Notes: generated from the sequence alone by a model not told the origin. A DNA stretch of 64,000 bases from Acanthamoeba lenticulata (GCA_002179805.1 NAVB01000146.1:1-64000), one strand, 5' to 3'; numbered from the stretch's first letter, positions 24,422-37,891 are shown. Translations and numbers: made by a program.

Positions 24422-27400
24422 ATGAACAACTTCCACATTGGAAGCAAAAAGTCTGGTGTGTCGAAACTCAAGCGATCGACAGACCGCGGCGGCTTGAAGG
24501 ATGCCGAAGCCTGCGAGGCTGCCCCGTCCGTTTCCGCTGCCGGCCTTCTCATCGTCAAACTCAACGACGCCCACCATCTTAGCGGTGCGCCTCCCCCTTT
24601 GCATTAGAGTGATTCATTTGCTTTGTCGATTTTATGGACGATAATCATGCTGTGTGTTGCAAGTGGTGAATTCATCTCTTTAAAATATCATTGAATATTG
24701 TTGAAATGTGGTTCCGTTTGCTCACTTTAGCCTCTGGTTGATTCTACATTTATCAGAACCAAGGCAACACATCTACTGCCAGTTCACGCTCGGGACACAG
24801 CGCGTTTACAGCCGCTTCGGCGGCCGGCGGGCGACAGCGCCCTCAGAGGCCGCTGGCGCCGGCGCCGAGAGCTCGGCCACGAGTGCCTCCGCCGCAGCTG
24901 CCTCAGCCGTCTCGCCCTCCTTGCTGCCCCTGACCAACCCGTACACGGGGGGAGCGCCTCACACCCAGACGGGCGTGTTCTCGCCGCGCCACGCCACCTC
25001 GCTCCCGCCCAACGCCTTTGCGGTGCCTCTCAAGAAGCGCGGCGAGGTCGAGTTGGTGCGTCGCCCGCTTCGTGAGCCTGAGCGTCGTGGTCTCACCCGT
25101 CCTGTGGTCCCACGTGGCTGGCAGGTGTGGGACGAGATGTTCAACTTTCTGGTGGAGCACAAGGTCAAGGAACTCCACGTCTCGGTCCTGCTGGCCCACC
25201 CCGAGGGCGACAAGGTGATCGGCACACACACGGTCAAGCTGAGCGACTGCACCGAATACGAGACCAACGTACGCCTAATGCCCGCCGCCGCTGCGGCTCG
25301 CTGCGGATGGACGTGTGGCGCTCAACGTGAACGTTTCCTTTCGGGGGGGGGGGTGCACTGCTGGCAGACCTTCTGCGTGATGCTGGCCAAGCCCGAGGGC
25401 GGCCTGGTCTGGTTCCAGGTCAAGTACTACTCGCTCTTCACCCCGACCGAGGCCAAGGAATACGAGGACTACCTCTCCATGATCTCCGAGCAGACGTTCC
25501 TCGACCTCTTCAAGAAGGACCGCTACGGCTTTGCCCTTACCGAAAGCGACATGCAGGTTCGTATTATTATCATTATTATTTTTTATAGGGTGAAAAGATT
25601 TTATTGATTCATTTTGATAAATTTTATTTTTAAAACGACAGGATTACAAGAACCACCTGCGACACCGGGCCAAGCATCCACCGACGCGAGTCTTCACACG
25701 CAAGCAGTGGCAGCAGGTCAAGAGCATCAAGGAGTACAAGCCCCTCACCCGCAAGGTACAACCCCGCCCCCACTCCTGCATCACACACGACACCGTTGGT
25801 GTAATTATTTATTTATTTATTTATTCATGTATTCATTTTCCGAGTTTGTGGCTCACGCACGGCGGGCAGGGCATGCCGGCGGGTCATCGCGCCGAGGTCT
25901 GGCTCTGCACGTCGCGCGCCAAACAGCGGAAGCGGCACAACAAGGCACGTGTATTCGCCCTTTACGACCCCGTGAATCGGACGCTGATCATAACAACAAC
26001 AACAACAATAATGTTGTGACGTGAACAGGGCATGTACTGGACGCTGCTCGAGGTGCACGCCAACGAGACTTCGACGCACGTGACGCAGATCGTCAAGGAT
26101 CTCAGCCGGACCTTCCCCGGCCACAAGGTCTTTGCGTCCAAGAAGGGCCGAGAGCCGCTCAAGCGGGTCCTCACGGCCTACGCCTGGAAGAACTCGTCCA
26201 TCGGTTCTCTTTACTCTCCTTCCCCCATTGGCCACACTGGCGCGAGCTCGGACGCTGACCGCCCGTATGGCCGCGCACGCAAACACACACAAACACAGGC
26301 TATTGCCAGGCGATGAACTTCGTGGCCGGGTTCCTGCTGCTGTTCATGGACGAGGAGTCGGCCTTCTGGCTGCTGACCAACCTGGTCGAGGAGATCGTGC
26401 CGGACTACTACTCGCCGGCCATGATCGGGGCCAAGGCCGACCAGATCGTGTTCAAGCAGCTCATGCAGAAGAAGCTCCCGCATGTGCACGCCCACCTCGA
26501 GGCCCTGGGCGTGCCCTACCACCAGATCATCATCCAGTGGCTCCTCTCCCTCTACGTCGAGTTCCTCCCGACCGAGGTGCCGCTTCCCTTGAATGAAGGG
26601 ACCTCTTGTGGCGTTTTTGGGGTCCGCAGCTGACGCACCCTCGACCTCTCCGCAGACCGTGCTGCGCGTGTTCGATGCGCTGCTGTACGAGGGCTCCGTG
26701 GTGCTGCTCCGCATCGGCCTCGCCATCTTCAAGCTCAAGGAGCGAGCCTTGCTGGCCGCCAAGTACGCTTTTTTGGCTCTTTCTTTTATTCGTTTCTTTT
26801 ATTCGTCTTTGTTTGTATTTTTCATACTGTTTTTCTAATTAATGTAATTCCAATGCACCCGGCAGGGACTTTGACGAATGTTGGAATTTGTTGAAGCTCC
26901 TGCCCCGCTCCATCCACGATGCCGACGCCCTCTTCAAGGTTTTCATCACGCACCCCCTTCCCCCCCCCCCTTGCCCGTAAGGCACAGGCTTGACCGTGTT
27001 TGGAACGTTGTTGTAAAGGCGGCCTACGGCGAGTTCGGGTCGCTCAAGGAACTCAAAATCTCGGCGCGCCGACGCGCTGCCTACCGCGAGATCGAGGAGC
27101 AGGAGTCGCTCTCCAACTTCATCTCCCTCCGGCAGCCCTTCCGATGTACGTTCCCATCTCTCGCCTGTTCTGTCTTTGGGAGGCTGATACATGTGTTTTG
27201 TGGTCGCGGCGCGCAGTCCTGGACGGCAAGAGCCTCACCCGGTTCGTGGCGCGGATCGCCGAGCTACGACCGTCGCTGGCGGCCCTGTCGGCCTCTTCGT
27301 TATCGTCAGCATCACTCCCCGCATCGTCCTCGTCCTCGTCGTCCTCTTTGTCGTCGATCCCGACGACGTCCTCCTCGGCCTCGTTCTCGTCGTCGCTGCC

Positions 27401-29081
27401 GTCGATCTCGTCGCTTTCGTTGGGCTCGATGTCGTCGAGCTCGACCATGCCCGCTCCGGAGATCGTCACCACGCCGCGCGGAGGGAGCGAGTCCTTGGCC
27501 GCACACGCGGCCTCCTTCCGGGTCGACTTTGACACCTTCCTCCGCGTCCTGCTCGAGATCGACCCGCTGCTTGACGAGCACCACATCCGCACCCTCTTCA
27601 GGGTCCGTGGCTGCTTCCCCCCGTCAAGAATATCTTCCCGAGCCAGAGCGCTGAGACTTGCCCGTCGACGCGTGTGTTGTGTGGTTGTTGTGTGCAGGCG
27701 TTCGAGCAGGACGTGCGGGGCACGGTCGACTTCTTCGAGCTCATCTGCGGCCTCTCGGTCGTGTTCAACGGCGCGCCCCTGCACAAGCTCATGGGTGCGC
27801 GCCCTTGCCACACACGCCCCTCCCCTCCCCATGACCGGGGGCTTGGCGCAGACGGCTGATGAGTTGTGCTCGATTGGATGGTCGTGTGGTGATGACGCAC
27901 AAGTGTGCTTCAACGCCTACGACGAGGACAAGGACGGGCGGCTCGCGGTGAAGGAGATGCAGCAGTTCGTGGAGACGCACTACAAGTGGCTGCTCCGGCT
28001 CCTCAACAAGGACAAGAGCGACGGCGCCACGGCGTGGCACGTCCAGCCCACTGTCCAGCACGACACCGAGGGCTTGTGGAAGAAGGTAATGCTCCTCTCC
28101 GCGTCAGCCTTGACTGTTTCCCTTCCCTTGTCCTTTGTTCACGCCGCGGCGGCACAGGTGAGGCCCTACCTCGAGGAGAAGGGCGGCGTGCTCGACTTTG
28201 TGGAGTTCCGGTTCAAGGTGGCCAACGAGCTCGACGCCCTCCGCCAGTGGCTCGAGGTACGACGCCTTTCCCGCGGGAGAGAGCGTCACCATGGTGGAGG
28301 AGCTCGAGCTCACCGGTTGTGCTGTTGGAACAGACGGAGACTCAGGTGCCGGGCCCGCGCACGACGCGGCCGGGCCGCTCGGCGGCCTCCATCCACGAGA
28401 AGCACCAGTCCGCGATGGAGGCGGCCAAGCTCGCCCACGTTGAGGCCGCCGTGGGCCAGGGCGAGGACGACGACGAGACGTCCTCTGACGAGTCGGACTT
28501 TGAAGACGACGACAGGTACTCTGTCGTTCTTGAACAGCAAAGCCTTCAGGCAAGGTCATCCTTCTCACATGGCGAGACCTTTTTTTTTCCACTTCAGCAG
28601 CGAGGACGAGGACAAGCTGCTTCGGCTGCGCAGCGAAGAGTTATCTTCGTCATCGCCGCCGCGATCGCCGCAGCTCTCGCGAGCTTTCCCGACCACTGCC
28701 GCCGGTGCAGGCTCGTCGGTGGCAGGCGGCAGCACCGCCGCCAAGGGCCGCCCCAGCGGCAGCAGCGCCAAGCGGAAGACCGTGCAAAGCGGGGGCGGTG
28801 TGGACGGAGGGAACCTTTCTGAGCCGCGATTGTCCAACGCCGACGAGGCCACTGCCCCGATCTCGCCGCGACATCCTCCTGCGGCCACCCGTGAGAGCCA
28901 GTGGCTGATTGAGAGCCTCAAGGCCCTCGGGCTCGAGGGCGAGTCGGGCGACGGCATCATTACGACCGCGGCGGCATCGGCCACGGCCTCAGCCGGCGGC
29001 GGCAGCAGCAATCGGCAGCCACCACCCGTGCCCGATCGCCTCAAGAAGACGCTGGCCAGCGACGGGTCGTTGCTTTCATGA
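24422..29081 (+). CDS. C2 - TBC (Rab GAP) - EF-hand protein
   Basis: Predicted to speed GTP hydrolysis by a Rab protein, with possible calcium input. The start is MNNFHIGSKKSGVSKLKRST. A C2-type domain (about 24540-25290: LLIVKLNDAHHLS, HIYCQFTLGTQRVYS, WDEMFNFLVEHKVKELHVSV) is split by an Ala/Ser-rich insert. The TBC domain (about 25860-26900) has GMPAGHRAEVWLCTS, then QIVKDLSRTFPGH with the catalytic Arg of IxxDxxR, then IGYCQAMNFVAGFLLLF with the catalytic Gln of YxQ. It runs on through DALLYEGSVVLLRIGLAIF. A Ser-rich linker follows (about 27290-27450). A canonical EF-hand loop, DEDKDGRLAVKE (about 27920-27955), lies in a helical region, and the tail is Ser-rich with an acidic patch. The TBC plus EF-hand order recalls TBC1D8/9, but those have GRAM domains rather than C2. 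Confidence 0.9.
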
Positions 29082-29371
29082 AGCACACGCTCACATTCCT
29101 TCTGCCATTCTTCACATTTCTGTACTGTTCGTGACCTATTTTGAACCAATTAGAGAAAAGGAAAGGCAATGACCAAAGAAGGCAAGTACGGAAAGAGTGT
29201 AGGAGCTTTGGCGCCCTTGGGTTTCCCGGTGGTCACTCACCTTTGTCCTCAACCCTCGCTACATCCCACGCAAGCCTGTGCGTTTTCACCCTTCATAACG
29301 GGCTCAATCTGTCTCCTTCAGGAACACAACACTAAAAGTTGTGGTTATGGCTTGGTGTCACTGTCCAGAAC
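29082..29371. other. Intergenic between TBC and BHMT genes
   Basis: 290 bp without coding signal; contains the BHMT leader and promoter. Confidence 0.35.
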
Positions 29372-30650
29372 ATGGAATCCAAGCCCCAAAACCGTTTCCT
29401 TGAGCGCCTCGAGAAGGGCGAGACCATCATCTGTGCCGAGGGCTACGTGTTCGAGCTCGAGAGGCGTGGCTACCTTCAGGCCGGTCCCTTCGTGCCGCTT
29501 TGCGTCCTTGAGGAGCCCCAGGTTGTCCGTCAGCTCCACATGGACTTTGTCAACGCTGGCTCCGGTACCTAATCTTTCAGACAAATTGTAGGGGATGTTC
29601 GAACATTTTAGATATTGATGATTGGTGTGATGATTGTAGATGTTGTGGAGGCCTTGACCTACTATGGCCACCGCGAGAAGTTGAGGATTGTGGGTAAGGA
29701 GGATGCTCTTGAGGAGCTCAACCTCGCCGCCCTCCGCATTGCCCGTGAGGTTGTTGACCAGACTGGCGCTCTCTTCGCCGGCAACATTTGCAACTGTACG
29801 CCAACACCATGTTCTTTTGCTTGTAGTTGCAGCTGATATTTATGTTGTATGTGTCCTTCCCCAGCCAACCTCTGGGAGGGTGCCAACCAGAGCGCTGAGG
29901 TCACTGCCAAGGTGGGTCATTAGCTCGTCCTTCTTCTGCACTGGAATAGCGCTGATGGCAGACTGGTACTGGTGTACACAACAGATCAGGGAGATGTTCG
30001 AGGAGCAGGTGCAATGGGCCGTGAACGCCAAGGTCGATTACATCATTGCTGAGACCTTTGGCTTCCTGGGCGAGGCGCTCCTGGCCAACGAGGTCATCAA
30101 GGCTACCGGCCTGCCCTCCGTGGTCACCATCGTCATCCACCAGGACGGCAAGACCCGCGATGGCTTCAACCCCGAGGAGGCCATCCTCCAGCTGGAGAAG
30201 GCCGGCGCCGACGTGGCCGGTTTCAACTGCTACCGCGGCCCCGCCACCATGCTGCCCATGCTCGAGAGCGTCTCCAAGGTGGCCAAGGTGCCCCTGGCAG
30301 CCCTGCCGGTGCCGTTCAGGACCACCGAGAAGGAGCCCACCTTCTTCTGCCTCACGGACCCCGATCTCCCGGCCTGCACCGTGAACAACCGCCCGTTCCC
30401 CGTGGCCCTCGACCCCAAGCTGTGCACCAGATTCGAGATCGCCGAGTTCACCAAGCGCGCCAAGGAGCTTGGCGTCCGCTACCTCGGCGTCTGCTGCGGT
30501 GCTGGTCCCCACCACATCCGCAGCATGGCCGAGGCGCTCGGCAGGGCCCCGCCCAGCAGCCGCTTCTCGCCCGACATCTCGAAGCACTTTGCCTTCGGTA
30601 CTGACAAGTCGCTCAAGGCCGTCAACGTCGAGCAGAAGGACAAGCTCTAA
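29372..30650 (+). CDS. BHMT: Betaine-homocysteine S-methyltransferase
   Basis: Transfers a methyl group from betaine to homocysteine, giving methionine and dimethylglycine. Exons 29372-29564, 29640-29795, 29865-29911 and 29985-30650 join in frame to 353 residues. The zinc ligands of the family are present: the first Cys in [14 protein letters not shown] (about 30225) and the Cys pair in [17 protein letters not shown] (about 30495). Other matches are [40 protein letters not shown] and [20 protein letters not shown]. The C-terminal part of mammalian BHMT that makes the tetramer arm is shortened. A related homocysteine methyltransferase using another donor cannot be excluded, but the BHMT-type ends fit best. 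Confidence 0.92.
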
Positions 30651-30830
30651 GCCTGTGTCTGTGGCCTCGCCATCATACTCATCGTCTGACAGACGTAGAT
30701 CCGCAGCTGTTCACAAGAGCTTCACAAGAGCGTTAACCCAAATACAAGAGAATGTGCACATTGGCGCTGACGTTTGGCGTGTGTTTCTTTGAACGGATAC
30801 ACCACCACATGTCGTCCTGTAGGGCTCGTA

Positions 30831-33800
30831 CTAGAGCAGAGGATACTTCTCCGGGTAGTGTTCGGCCATGATGAGCACGACGAGGGCGGACCAGCCCGTG
30901 AAGGGGTGCGACCGCTGGCCCTTTCCCGTGAGCGGGTTGTACTGTTCCCACACGTAGCCTGTTCGCACGTACTCCTGCACGCACGTGGCTCACGGTCAGT
31001 CCCGTGTGGAAAAAGGAATCGTGGCGCACACGTCGACGTACGTGGTACATGTTGTTGACGAGCTGGTCCCGCAGCTCGGTGTAGATGGTCTGCGCTCGCG
31101 CCTGGTGAGGGCCGGGCCACGCGCTGTAGTAGTGCTTGAGCGCCGACAGGGTCAAGTAGTTGATGTTGATCCAGATCGGGCCTGGCCAGCATCACATATC
31201 AATAACATCAACTCCCAGCCCCAATTTCCCACAGCGGGAGCAGTCTCGAGGGAGAAGGGCGCACCCTTCCAGTAGTTCTCGCCTTGGCCAAAGTAGCGGT
31301 CAGCCTTGGAGAGCGAGCGAAGGCCGTAGCCCGACCCTGGACCCATGCCCATGAGTCAGTCGTCGGGAAGAAGAGGATGAGGGTGTATGTGTAAACGAGA
31401 CGCGGGAGGCGAGGCAGCACGCACAAAGGTGCTGTTCATCTCGAATGAGGTCGAGCAGGGCGCCCAACTTGGGCGAGTCCGCCGGCACGAGCCCGAGCAA
31501 CAACGGGAAGAGGCTGGCAAGAGACTCTTGTGTCAATCACCAAAGGCCTCATCATCATCATTGCCGTAGTCGTTGTCGTCGTACCTGATGTAGCCCTTGT
31601 GGCACACGAGATTGTGAGCGCCCGTGGCCGGGTTCCGGCCGTTGATATCGCAGTAGCACCCGTGCTCGTCACTCCAGAATTCTGCGCGGCCGCAGGGCAC
31701 GAGGCGTGAGTTTGTGTCGACCACGACCTCCATTAAAAGGACGTCAGGGAGCGACCGTACGGTCGAGCCGGGCCTCGTAGCGGGTGTAGGCGTCGGCGTA
31801 GCGGCTGGCGTCGGCGCGGTCCAGCAAGCGCGCGATGTCGCGCATGGTGCGCGCATAGAACGCCATCCAGGACAGGAGGTCCACATGCTGCTCGTCGTCA
31901 GACACCTCTGGCGCACGCGGGTAGTCGTCGAGCCCTGCACGCAGGCGGGTCACGTCAGAAAAGGGAAGGAGACGAGGAGGTCTTCTCGAGGGGGCGCATG
32001 AGGTACCCGAGGTGAAGGTGTGGTTGACGCTGCGGCCCACCCACAGGAAGCCGTTGCCGTCCGCGCTCGACTTGGCGCGCTGGGTCGACTCGAACCACTC
32101 GAACCACTTGGCCAGCCGCGGGTAGGACTCCTCCAGCAACGCAAACTCTGCGGCCACATCTGATATATATTTCATAATTATTAGAATTTTCAAAATAAAA
32201 GTAGAGCAAAAATGGAAAAAAATAAATAAGAGCGCACCTGGGGAGGTCTCCTCGTCGACTTGGCCGAAGGAAGAGAGCGACGTGGCGTCGATTGGCTCCG
32301 GCGCGGCCACGCCCGCCGCTTGTGTCGCTGAAAAATGTGTGCCCTGGCGAGTCAGCCCTTTTCACTCCCTCGAGCGAGAAGGCGAAGAGCAAGCAAGCAC
32401 CTTGGGCCTCCTTGATGGCCCGGATCGAGGCCGAGAGCGGGAAGAGCAGCGTCGGCGGGTTGGCAAAGCTCGGGTTCTGCGCCTGGAACTCGGCCGGCAC
32501 CTGCGTTACACGGCTGGCGTTTAGACAGCAGATGGGCAACGGGATCATTCGCTCGCCAAGTGTTGGATTGCGGCGTGCCTTGGAGCGGGCCTCCTTGCCC
32601 AGGATCTGCTCGCGGGCGATCCAGCCGGTGGTGGGGTCCTGCAGCGCGAACCAGTGCCGCAGGACGTCGCGCCTTCGACCCCCAATCGAACATCAAAGTC
32701 AGTCCAGCGAGCGCCATGAAACAAGAGCTGTTGGGCAATCATATACGTGATGAGAGGACTCCACTGGCGCACGAGGAGCTGGTGGAAGCCCTCGTCCCAC
32801 AGGAAGCCGCGCGGGAAGAATGGGCGCGACGGCACCGCCGTGTACAGGCTCTGGTGTCACGCGCCCCCGCCCCCTCCGACGTTAGGGCATCGCCGCCCAT
32901 GTGGTGAGCGATCGAGAGGCAGCGCGCACCATGGGCGGTGTCAAGGACTTGCGCGAGGGCGCGCCGGCCGGCGCCGGCTGCTCGACGATCGACGATCCGT
33001 GGAAGTAGGAGATGCCTGCGGTCCCCCAAACACACCAATGGGTCATTGGTCAGCGACGGGAAGACGATGGCGATGAGGAAGGAAGAGACGGACCGCCGAT
33101 GAGGTTGCTCATGGTGGACATGGCAAAGTCGCTCTGCGGGGCGGTGAAGCCCTTGGCGGTGAGCCCAAACGCCCGCTCGAAGCGCGCCTCAAACTGCTGG
33201 CGGTGGTCAGCGACGGCCGCGTCGATCGCAGCACCGCCCAGCCCCCACGCATTGAGCTGCGTGTCGCCGAAGCTGCGGACGGGCGCCGCCGCCGTGGCGC
33301 CGCTTTTGGCCGCCTTGGCCGCGGCCTTCTTGGCCTTGGCCGCGGCCTGCGGGTGGGCCGCGTGCGCGACAAAGGCCAGGTCGAGCTCAAAGGGCAGCGT
33401 CAACACGCGCTGCACGATGACCACGTTGTTGTTGGCTCCGGTCCCGGCCTTGCCGCCGGTCAGCGCGTTGGGCAGCGTCGGCACGAAGAGGTACGGCGAG
33501 GGCCGCTCCTGGGCCGCCTCGTCGCCCTCCTTCTGCATCGCCCGGCGGTACTGCGTGAACAGCCTCTGCAGGTCTGGCCTCGCCCCGCCGATGATGATGA
33601 TGATGACGTCAGCAAGCAGCCCAAAGCAGACCTGCTGGTCCCCGCCCAGGGCCCAAGGCCTCGTACCCTGCGTAAGGAGCGGGTGGACGGTGCCCTTGAC
33701 GTCCCACATGTCGTCGGTGGCGGCGTGGTAGCCGTAGAAGTGGGTCTTCTTGAGGTCAGGCACCTCCTTGAGCTTGAGCGTCGGGTGCGCGTTGGACGGC

Positions 33801-34868
33801 GACTTGTTATTGGGACCTATTCTCCCTCCCCCCCCCCAAGTCAAGTCAGCGGCCTCACCCTTTGGGTGTCGTCGCGCGCGGAGCTGCGCAGCACCGTTGG
33901 TGATGAGGAAGGAGAAGGCGCCCAGCTCGTCGGTCTGGCCGTCCACCTGCACGTCGTCGGACAGGCCCTGTCGTCGCGCGTGACAACGGCGATGACGTGT
34001 CAGATGATAGAAATAGTTGTATCGGCGTTGGGGCTCCAGGCCGCGGTTCGTTGTACCTTCTTCTTGGAGGTGCCCGAGAGGCCCGTGATGGAGAGGGCGT
34101 GGCCATCGGGCACGGTGATGTAGACGAAGAGGGACGTGGCCGACTCGCCGCGTTGGCTCACGCTCTTGCCCGAGAGCCGGGTCACCCACTCGCTCACTGG
34201 CCATGTGCTGACGTCAGCACGAAATGAAAATTAAATAAAAATAAAGGGGAGGCCACCGTTGCCCTCGCGTTGGTGTTTGATGAAGGTGGTGGTGAGCCGG
34301 AGGTCGGTCTTGGAGTCGACGAGCGTTTGCTCGCCGTAGTGGGTGCCGTCGTGCCGCGTCCAGCCGTAGCTGTCCAGCCCGTCGCCCTCCTCGCAGCTGT
34401 GGCGCAGGTCTGCACCGCGAGCGTTCCACGTCATCAGTGTCACCATCATCATCCACCATGGGCCTCTTTCCCGCGAAGGGGAAGGTCGACGTACGCTCGA
34501 CGGTGAGCGGGTTGTGGGCGGCGAACCACATGATGCCGACGAGGGGCGACTGCGGGCTGCGGGTTCGCGCTCCAAAGTACAGGTTCGACCGGTAGGTGCC
34601 TGAGCACGCACGTGCGGAGTGCAAAGGGAAACTATCAGCTTGAGGGCTTCATGAAGAAGGTGAGAGGATTGCAGAGCGCTGGCACGTACCCCAGTAGAGA
34701 GTGTCGTTAGCCGAGGGGTTTGGGTTGCACGACACTGTTGGAACACCTTCGATGAGAACGCCTGCAAACAAAACACAAGAAGGGGCAAACAAACGCACCA
34801 AGTGATGCGAAAGCCAGCAAGCTTGTGGCGATCACGACGAGCAGGACGCCCCATCTGCCGAGCCACAT
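30831..34868 (-). CDS. MOGS: ER mannosyl-oligosaccharide glucosidase I (GH63)
   Basis: Removes the outermost glucose from the N-glycan just after transfer in the ER. The start [20 protein letters not shown] (34868) is a type II signal anchor, followed by a splice into [22 protein letters not shown]63 landmarks follow over many small exons: [20 protein letters not shown] (about 34580), [19 protein letters not shown] (about 33730), NLIGGISYFHG (about 33090-33010), [20 protein letters not shown] with the acidic active-site Asp-Glu pair (about 32810), [20 protein letters not shown] (about 32600), [57 protein letters not shown] (about 31160) and a final [12 protein letters not shown]. An Ala/Lys-rich insert (about 33350-33280) is unusual. 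OST48, the step before it, is encoded at 4228-5616. Confidence 0.94.
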
Positions 34869-34983
34869 CTTGCACACGCCGTAGACGAGAGAGAAAATGT
34901 ATTTTCCCTCGCCTAAGCTTATTGCGGTTTCCTCGGCTTCACCCGAAAGAAAAAGGACCGGTCGATTCAAGCTCGTAGAGAAG
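34869..34983. promoter_or_regulatory. Compact bidirectional promoter, glucosidase I and Sac1
   Basis: Only 115 bp separate the two divergent start codons, so the genes must share regulatory DNA or have promoters that overlap the other gene. Confidence 0.6.
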
Positions 34984-37891
34984 ATGACCACCGTAGCCGA
35001 CAAGTTCCATTTGCATCTTCTGCCTGACGCGTTCCTCTTCGAGCCGGTGACCACCGAGTCAACCCAGTTGCTCGAAATTGAACGTGCCACCGGCACCTTC
35101 TCCCTCAAGACACGTACATGCTGCCTATTGCCCTCCCTGCGCAGGGATCAAGCTGTTGATGTTTCCCTTTCATTGTGCCAACAGCCAAGCCAGCCTCGTT
35201 TCGATCGGCGGAAGGAATCGAAGAGATCTATGGCTTGATCGGCATCATCCGGCTCCTGGCCGGTTCGTTCCCAATTGTCTCAATCACAAGAAAACTTCCT
35301 CCCACAAATTCATGCTCGGAGCGCTCCTTCTCTTCACGAGCGCTCACCTTTGGGCGGTGGCGGGGCACTCATTGCATGCTCACAGGCCCGTACCTGATTG
35401 TTATCACGGGGAGGAAGCGCGTGGGCCGGCTTCTCGGATGTGACGTGTGGCGCGTTACCAGCACCAAGCTGGTGCCCTTTGCCAAGGGCCGCCTCAGCCC
35501 CGGTTCGTCTCCCGTCAGGGGCGCGTGAGATTGAACAACAGCAGCTCACACACACACACACACACTCGCCGTATGTACATGCAGACCGGCAGCGCGACGA
35601 GGAGCGGTACTTGTCGCTCCTGGAGTCGATCCTGAAGGGCAACCACTTCTACTACTCGGTCCACTATGACCTTACCCACCGGGCTCAGAAGCAGCACGCC
35701 CTCCGCGACCACCACCAGGACAAGCCCATGTGGGAGCGCGTACGCCCTCCAATCATTTGCCCATGAATTAGAAATTAGAAATTAGAAATTAGAATATATG
35801 TATTTTGAATTATAATTCAATTATAAATTGATAAAAATGATTGGGACATGTGTGCAGGCGGACCAGCGCTTCTTCTGGAACCGGTACCTGGCGCAGGACT
35901 TCATCTCCAGCCAGCTGGACGGCTGGATCGTGCCGGTGATGGTGGGCTACATCCAGATCGAGTCGCACTGCAACATCAACGGCCACAGCTTCGACTATGC
36001 CCTCATCTCCCGTCGCCACATCAAGCGCGCCGGCACGCCTTCCCAGCCCAGCCCGCACAACGCTTGTTCGCACGAGCTTACACACAAACCAACAAACACA
36101 AAACACACATGGGCGCACAAACGTTCACAGGGACGCGCTACCACATCCGCGGGGCCGACGAGGACGGGCATGTAGCCAACTTTGTGGAGACGGAGCAGGT
36201 GCTCGTCGTGCCGGCTCAGAACCGCGTCTACTCGTTTGTGCAAACGCGCGGCTCCATCCCGGTCTTCTGGAGCCAGGCGCCCGACATCACCTACAAGCCC
36301 AAGCCGCGCCTCACCGCCACCGAGAAGCGCAACGTTCGTGCTCCCCCGCCTCCATTCATGAAGATGATGAGGAAGACGATGGCGATGCTGATGGTGATGA
36401 TGATGACGGTGATGGCGGGACAGGCGGTGGCGTTCAAGGCGCACATGGACGAGCTCACGCGGCACTACAACCGGCATGTGCTGGTCAACCTGATCAACCG
36501 CAAGGGCGCCGAGGCCGTGATCGGCACCGAGTATGAGCGCCAGGTGCAGCTCTACGGCGACGAGTCCGTGCGCTACGTGTGGTTCGACTTCCACCACGAG
36601 TGCCGCAAGATGCGCTTCGAGAACGTCAGCAACCTCATCAACCAGGTCAAGACCGACATCGAGAAATTCGGGTAATGGCCGGCCTTCTTGCCCCCCCCCC
36701 AATCTTTTACGCGTTCGTGTTCGCTTTTTTCTGATGATGGTGGCGATGGTGGAATTCCAGGTATTTCCTTACGGAGAACGGAGAGGCCGTGCGCACGCAG
36801 GAGGGTGTGTTCCGCACCAACTGCATCGACAATCTGGACCGCACCAACGTGGTTCAGAGCACGCTGGCGCGCGAGGTGCTCAACTCGCAGATGCACGACG
36901 CCGGCATTATCTCGCGCGCATCCGAGTCGATCGCCGACCACCCGGTCTTCCGGCAGGTCTTCAATCACGGTTCGTGGTGGCGCAAGTTTCGTTTTTCGTT
37001 TTCGCTCTTTCCCAACTCTCCCAGTGAGCGCGAGGCTGACGCGCCTGGCCTGCGCCTGTCACAGTGTGGGCCAACAACGCTGATGCGATCAGCGAGCAGT
37101 ACGCCGGCACCGGCGCCCTCAAGACCGACTACACGCGCACGGGCAAGCGCTCCCTCAAGGTACTTACGTCTCTTGCTTGAGGGCTACACTCACGACGACT
37201 TCCTATTCGACCGAATCCTGATCATGTGGCGTCTCGCAGGGCGTGTTGAACGACGGTCTGAACTCGGTCACGCGTTACTACCTCAACAATTTCAAGGATG
37301 GCTTCCGCCAGGTATTTGATTGGTTTTTATGAATTTATTATTATCATTATTATGATTTAACGTTTCATGGACTTATCGTGTGCATGAATGCATGTGGCGG
37401 CTGCAGGACGCCTATGACCTGTTCTTGGGCAACTACGTGGTGGGCCAGAACCCGCGGTCGCCCTTCGCCCACAACTTCCGCCCGGTGGCGACCACCCTGG
37501 TATAGGCGCTTCTACCTCTTGCTCTCTCCCCATCAGCGCAATCTAACGAGCGCGTTCACCTGCCCTACAGTTCGTGCTCGCGCTGCTGATCGGGGCGGTC
37601 ATGCTGCTGGCGTCGATGGTGGCGCCCATGCTCCAGCCCGAGGGCACCCAGTCGCTCATCTACCAGTTCACCGTACGCGAGCCCGCGACCACTGCGCCCA
37701 GAGACGCGGCCGAGCGACATTGCGCTGACAGACACCATTTTATACATCATTACGTGTTCGTGGGGAGCCTGCAGGTGATCGTATTCTGGGTCGTGGCGCT
37801 GTTAGGCGCCTATCGGGTGCTCAAGCTCTACGGACGCGATCTTGTGGACAGGCCGCAGCTCGTGCCCATCCCGCACTCCCACTCGCACTGA
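34984..37891 (+). CDS. SAC1: Sac1-type phosphoinositide phosphatase
   Basis: Removes phosphate from phosphoinositides, mainly PI4P, at the ER and Golgi. The start [20 protein letters not shown] (34984) opens the SacN domain. The catalytic domain includes [56 protein letters not shown] and [20 protein letters not shown] text (about 36230-36280). The catalytic loop is intact: [15 protein letters not shown] (about 36815-36860), the CX5RT motif. The C-terminal end has two membrane helices, [20 protein letters not shown] (about 37570-37630) and [20 protein letters not shown] (about 37776-37835), as in ER-anchored Sac1, then a His-rich tail. About ten introns, several with A/T-rich or simple repeats. 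Confidence 0.96.
35547..35565 (+). repeat. (CA)n microsatellite in a Sac1 intron
   Basis: Uninterrupted CA dinucleotides inside the intron before the exon [13 protein letters not shown]. Confidence 0.85.
35766..35793 (+). repeat. Tandem 7-nt repeat (AATTAGA)x4 in a Sac1 intron
   Basis: Four perfect copies of AATTAGA in an A/T-rich intron (about 35741-35857). Confidence 0.9.

Noticed and set aside
27119..27913. 264-codon acidic open frame on the minus strand
   Set aside because: Antisense to the Ser-rich linker of the TBC protein; the Asp/Glu run is the complement of Ser codons.
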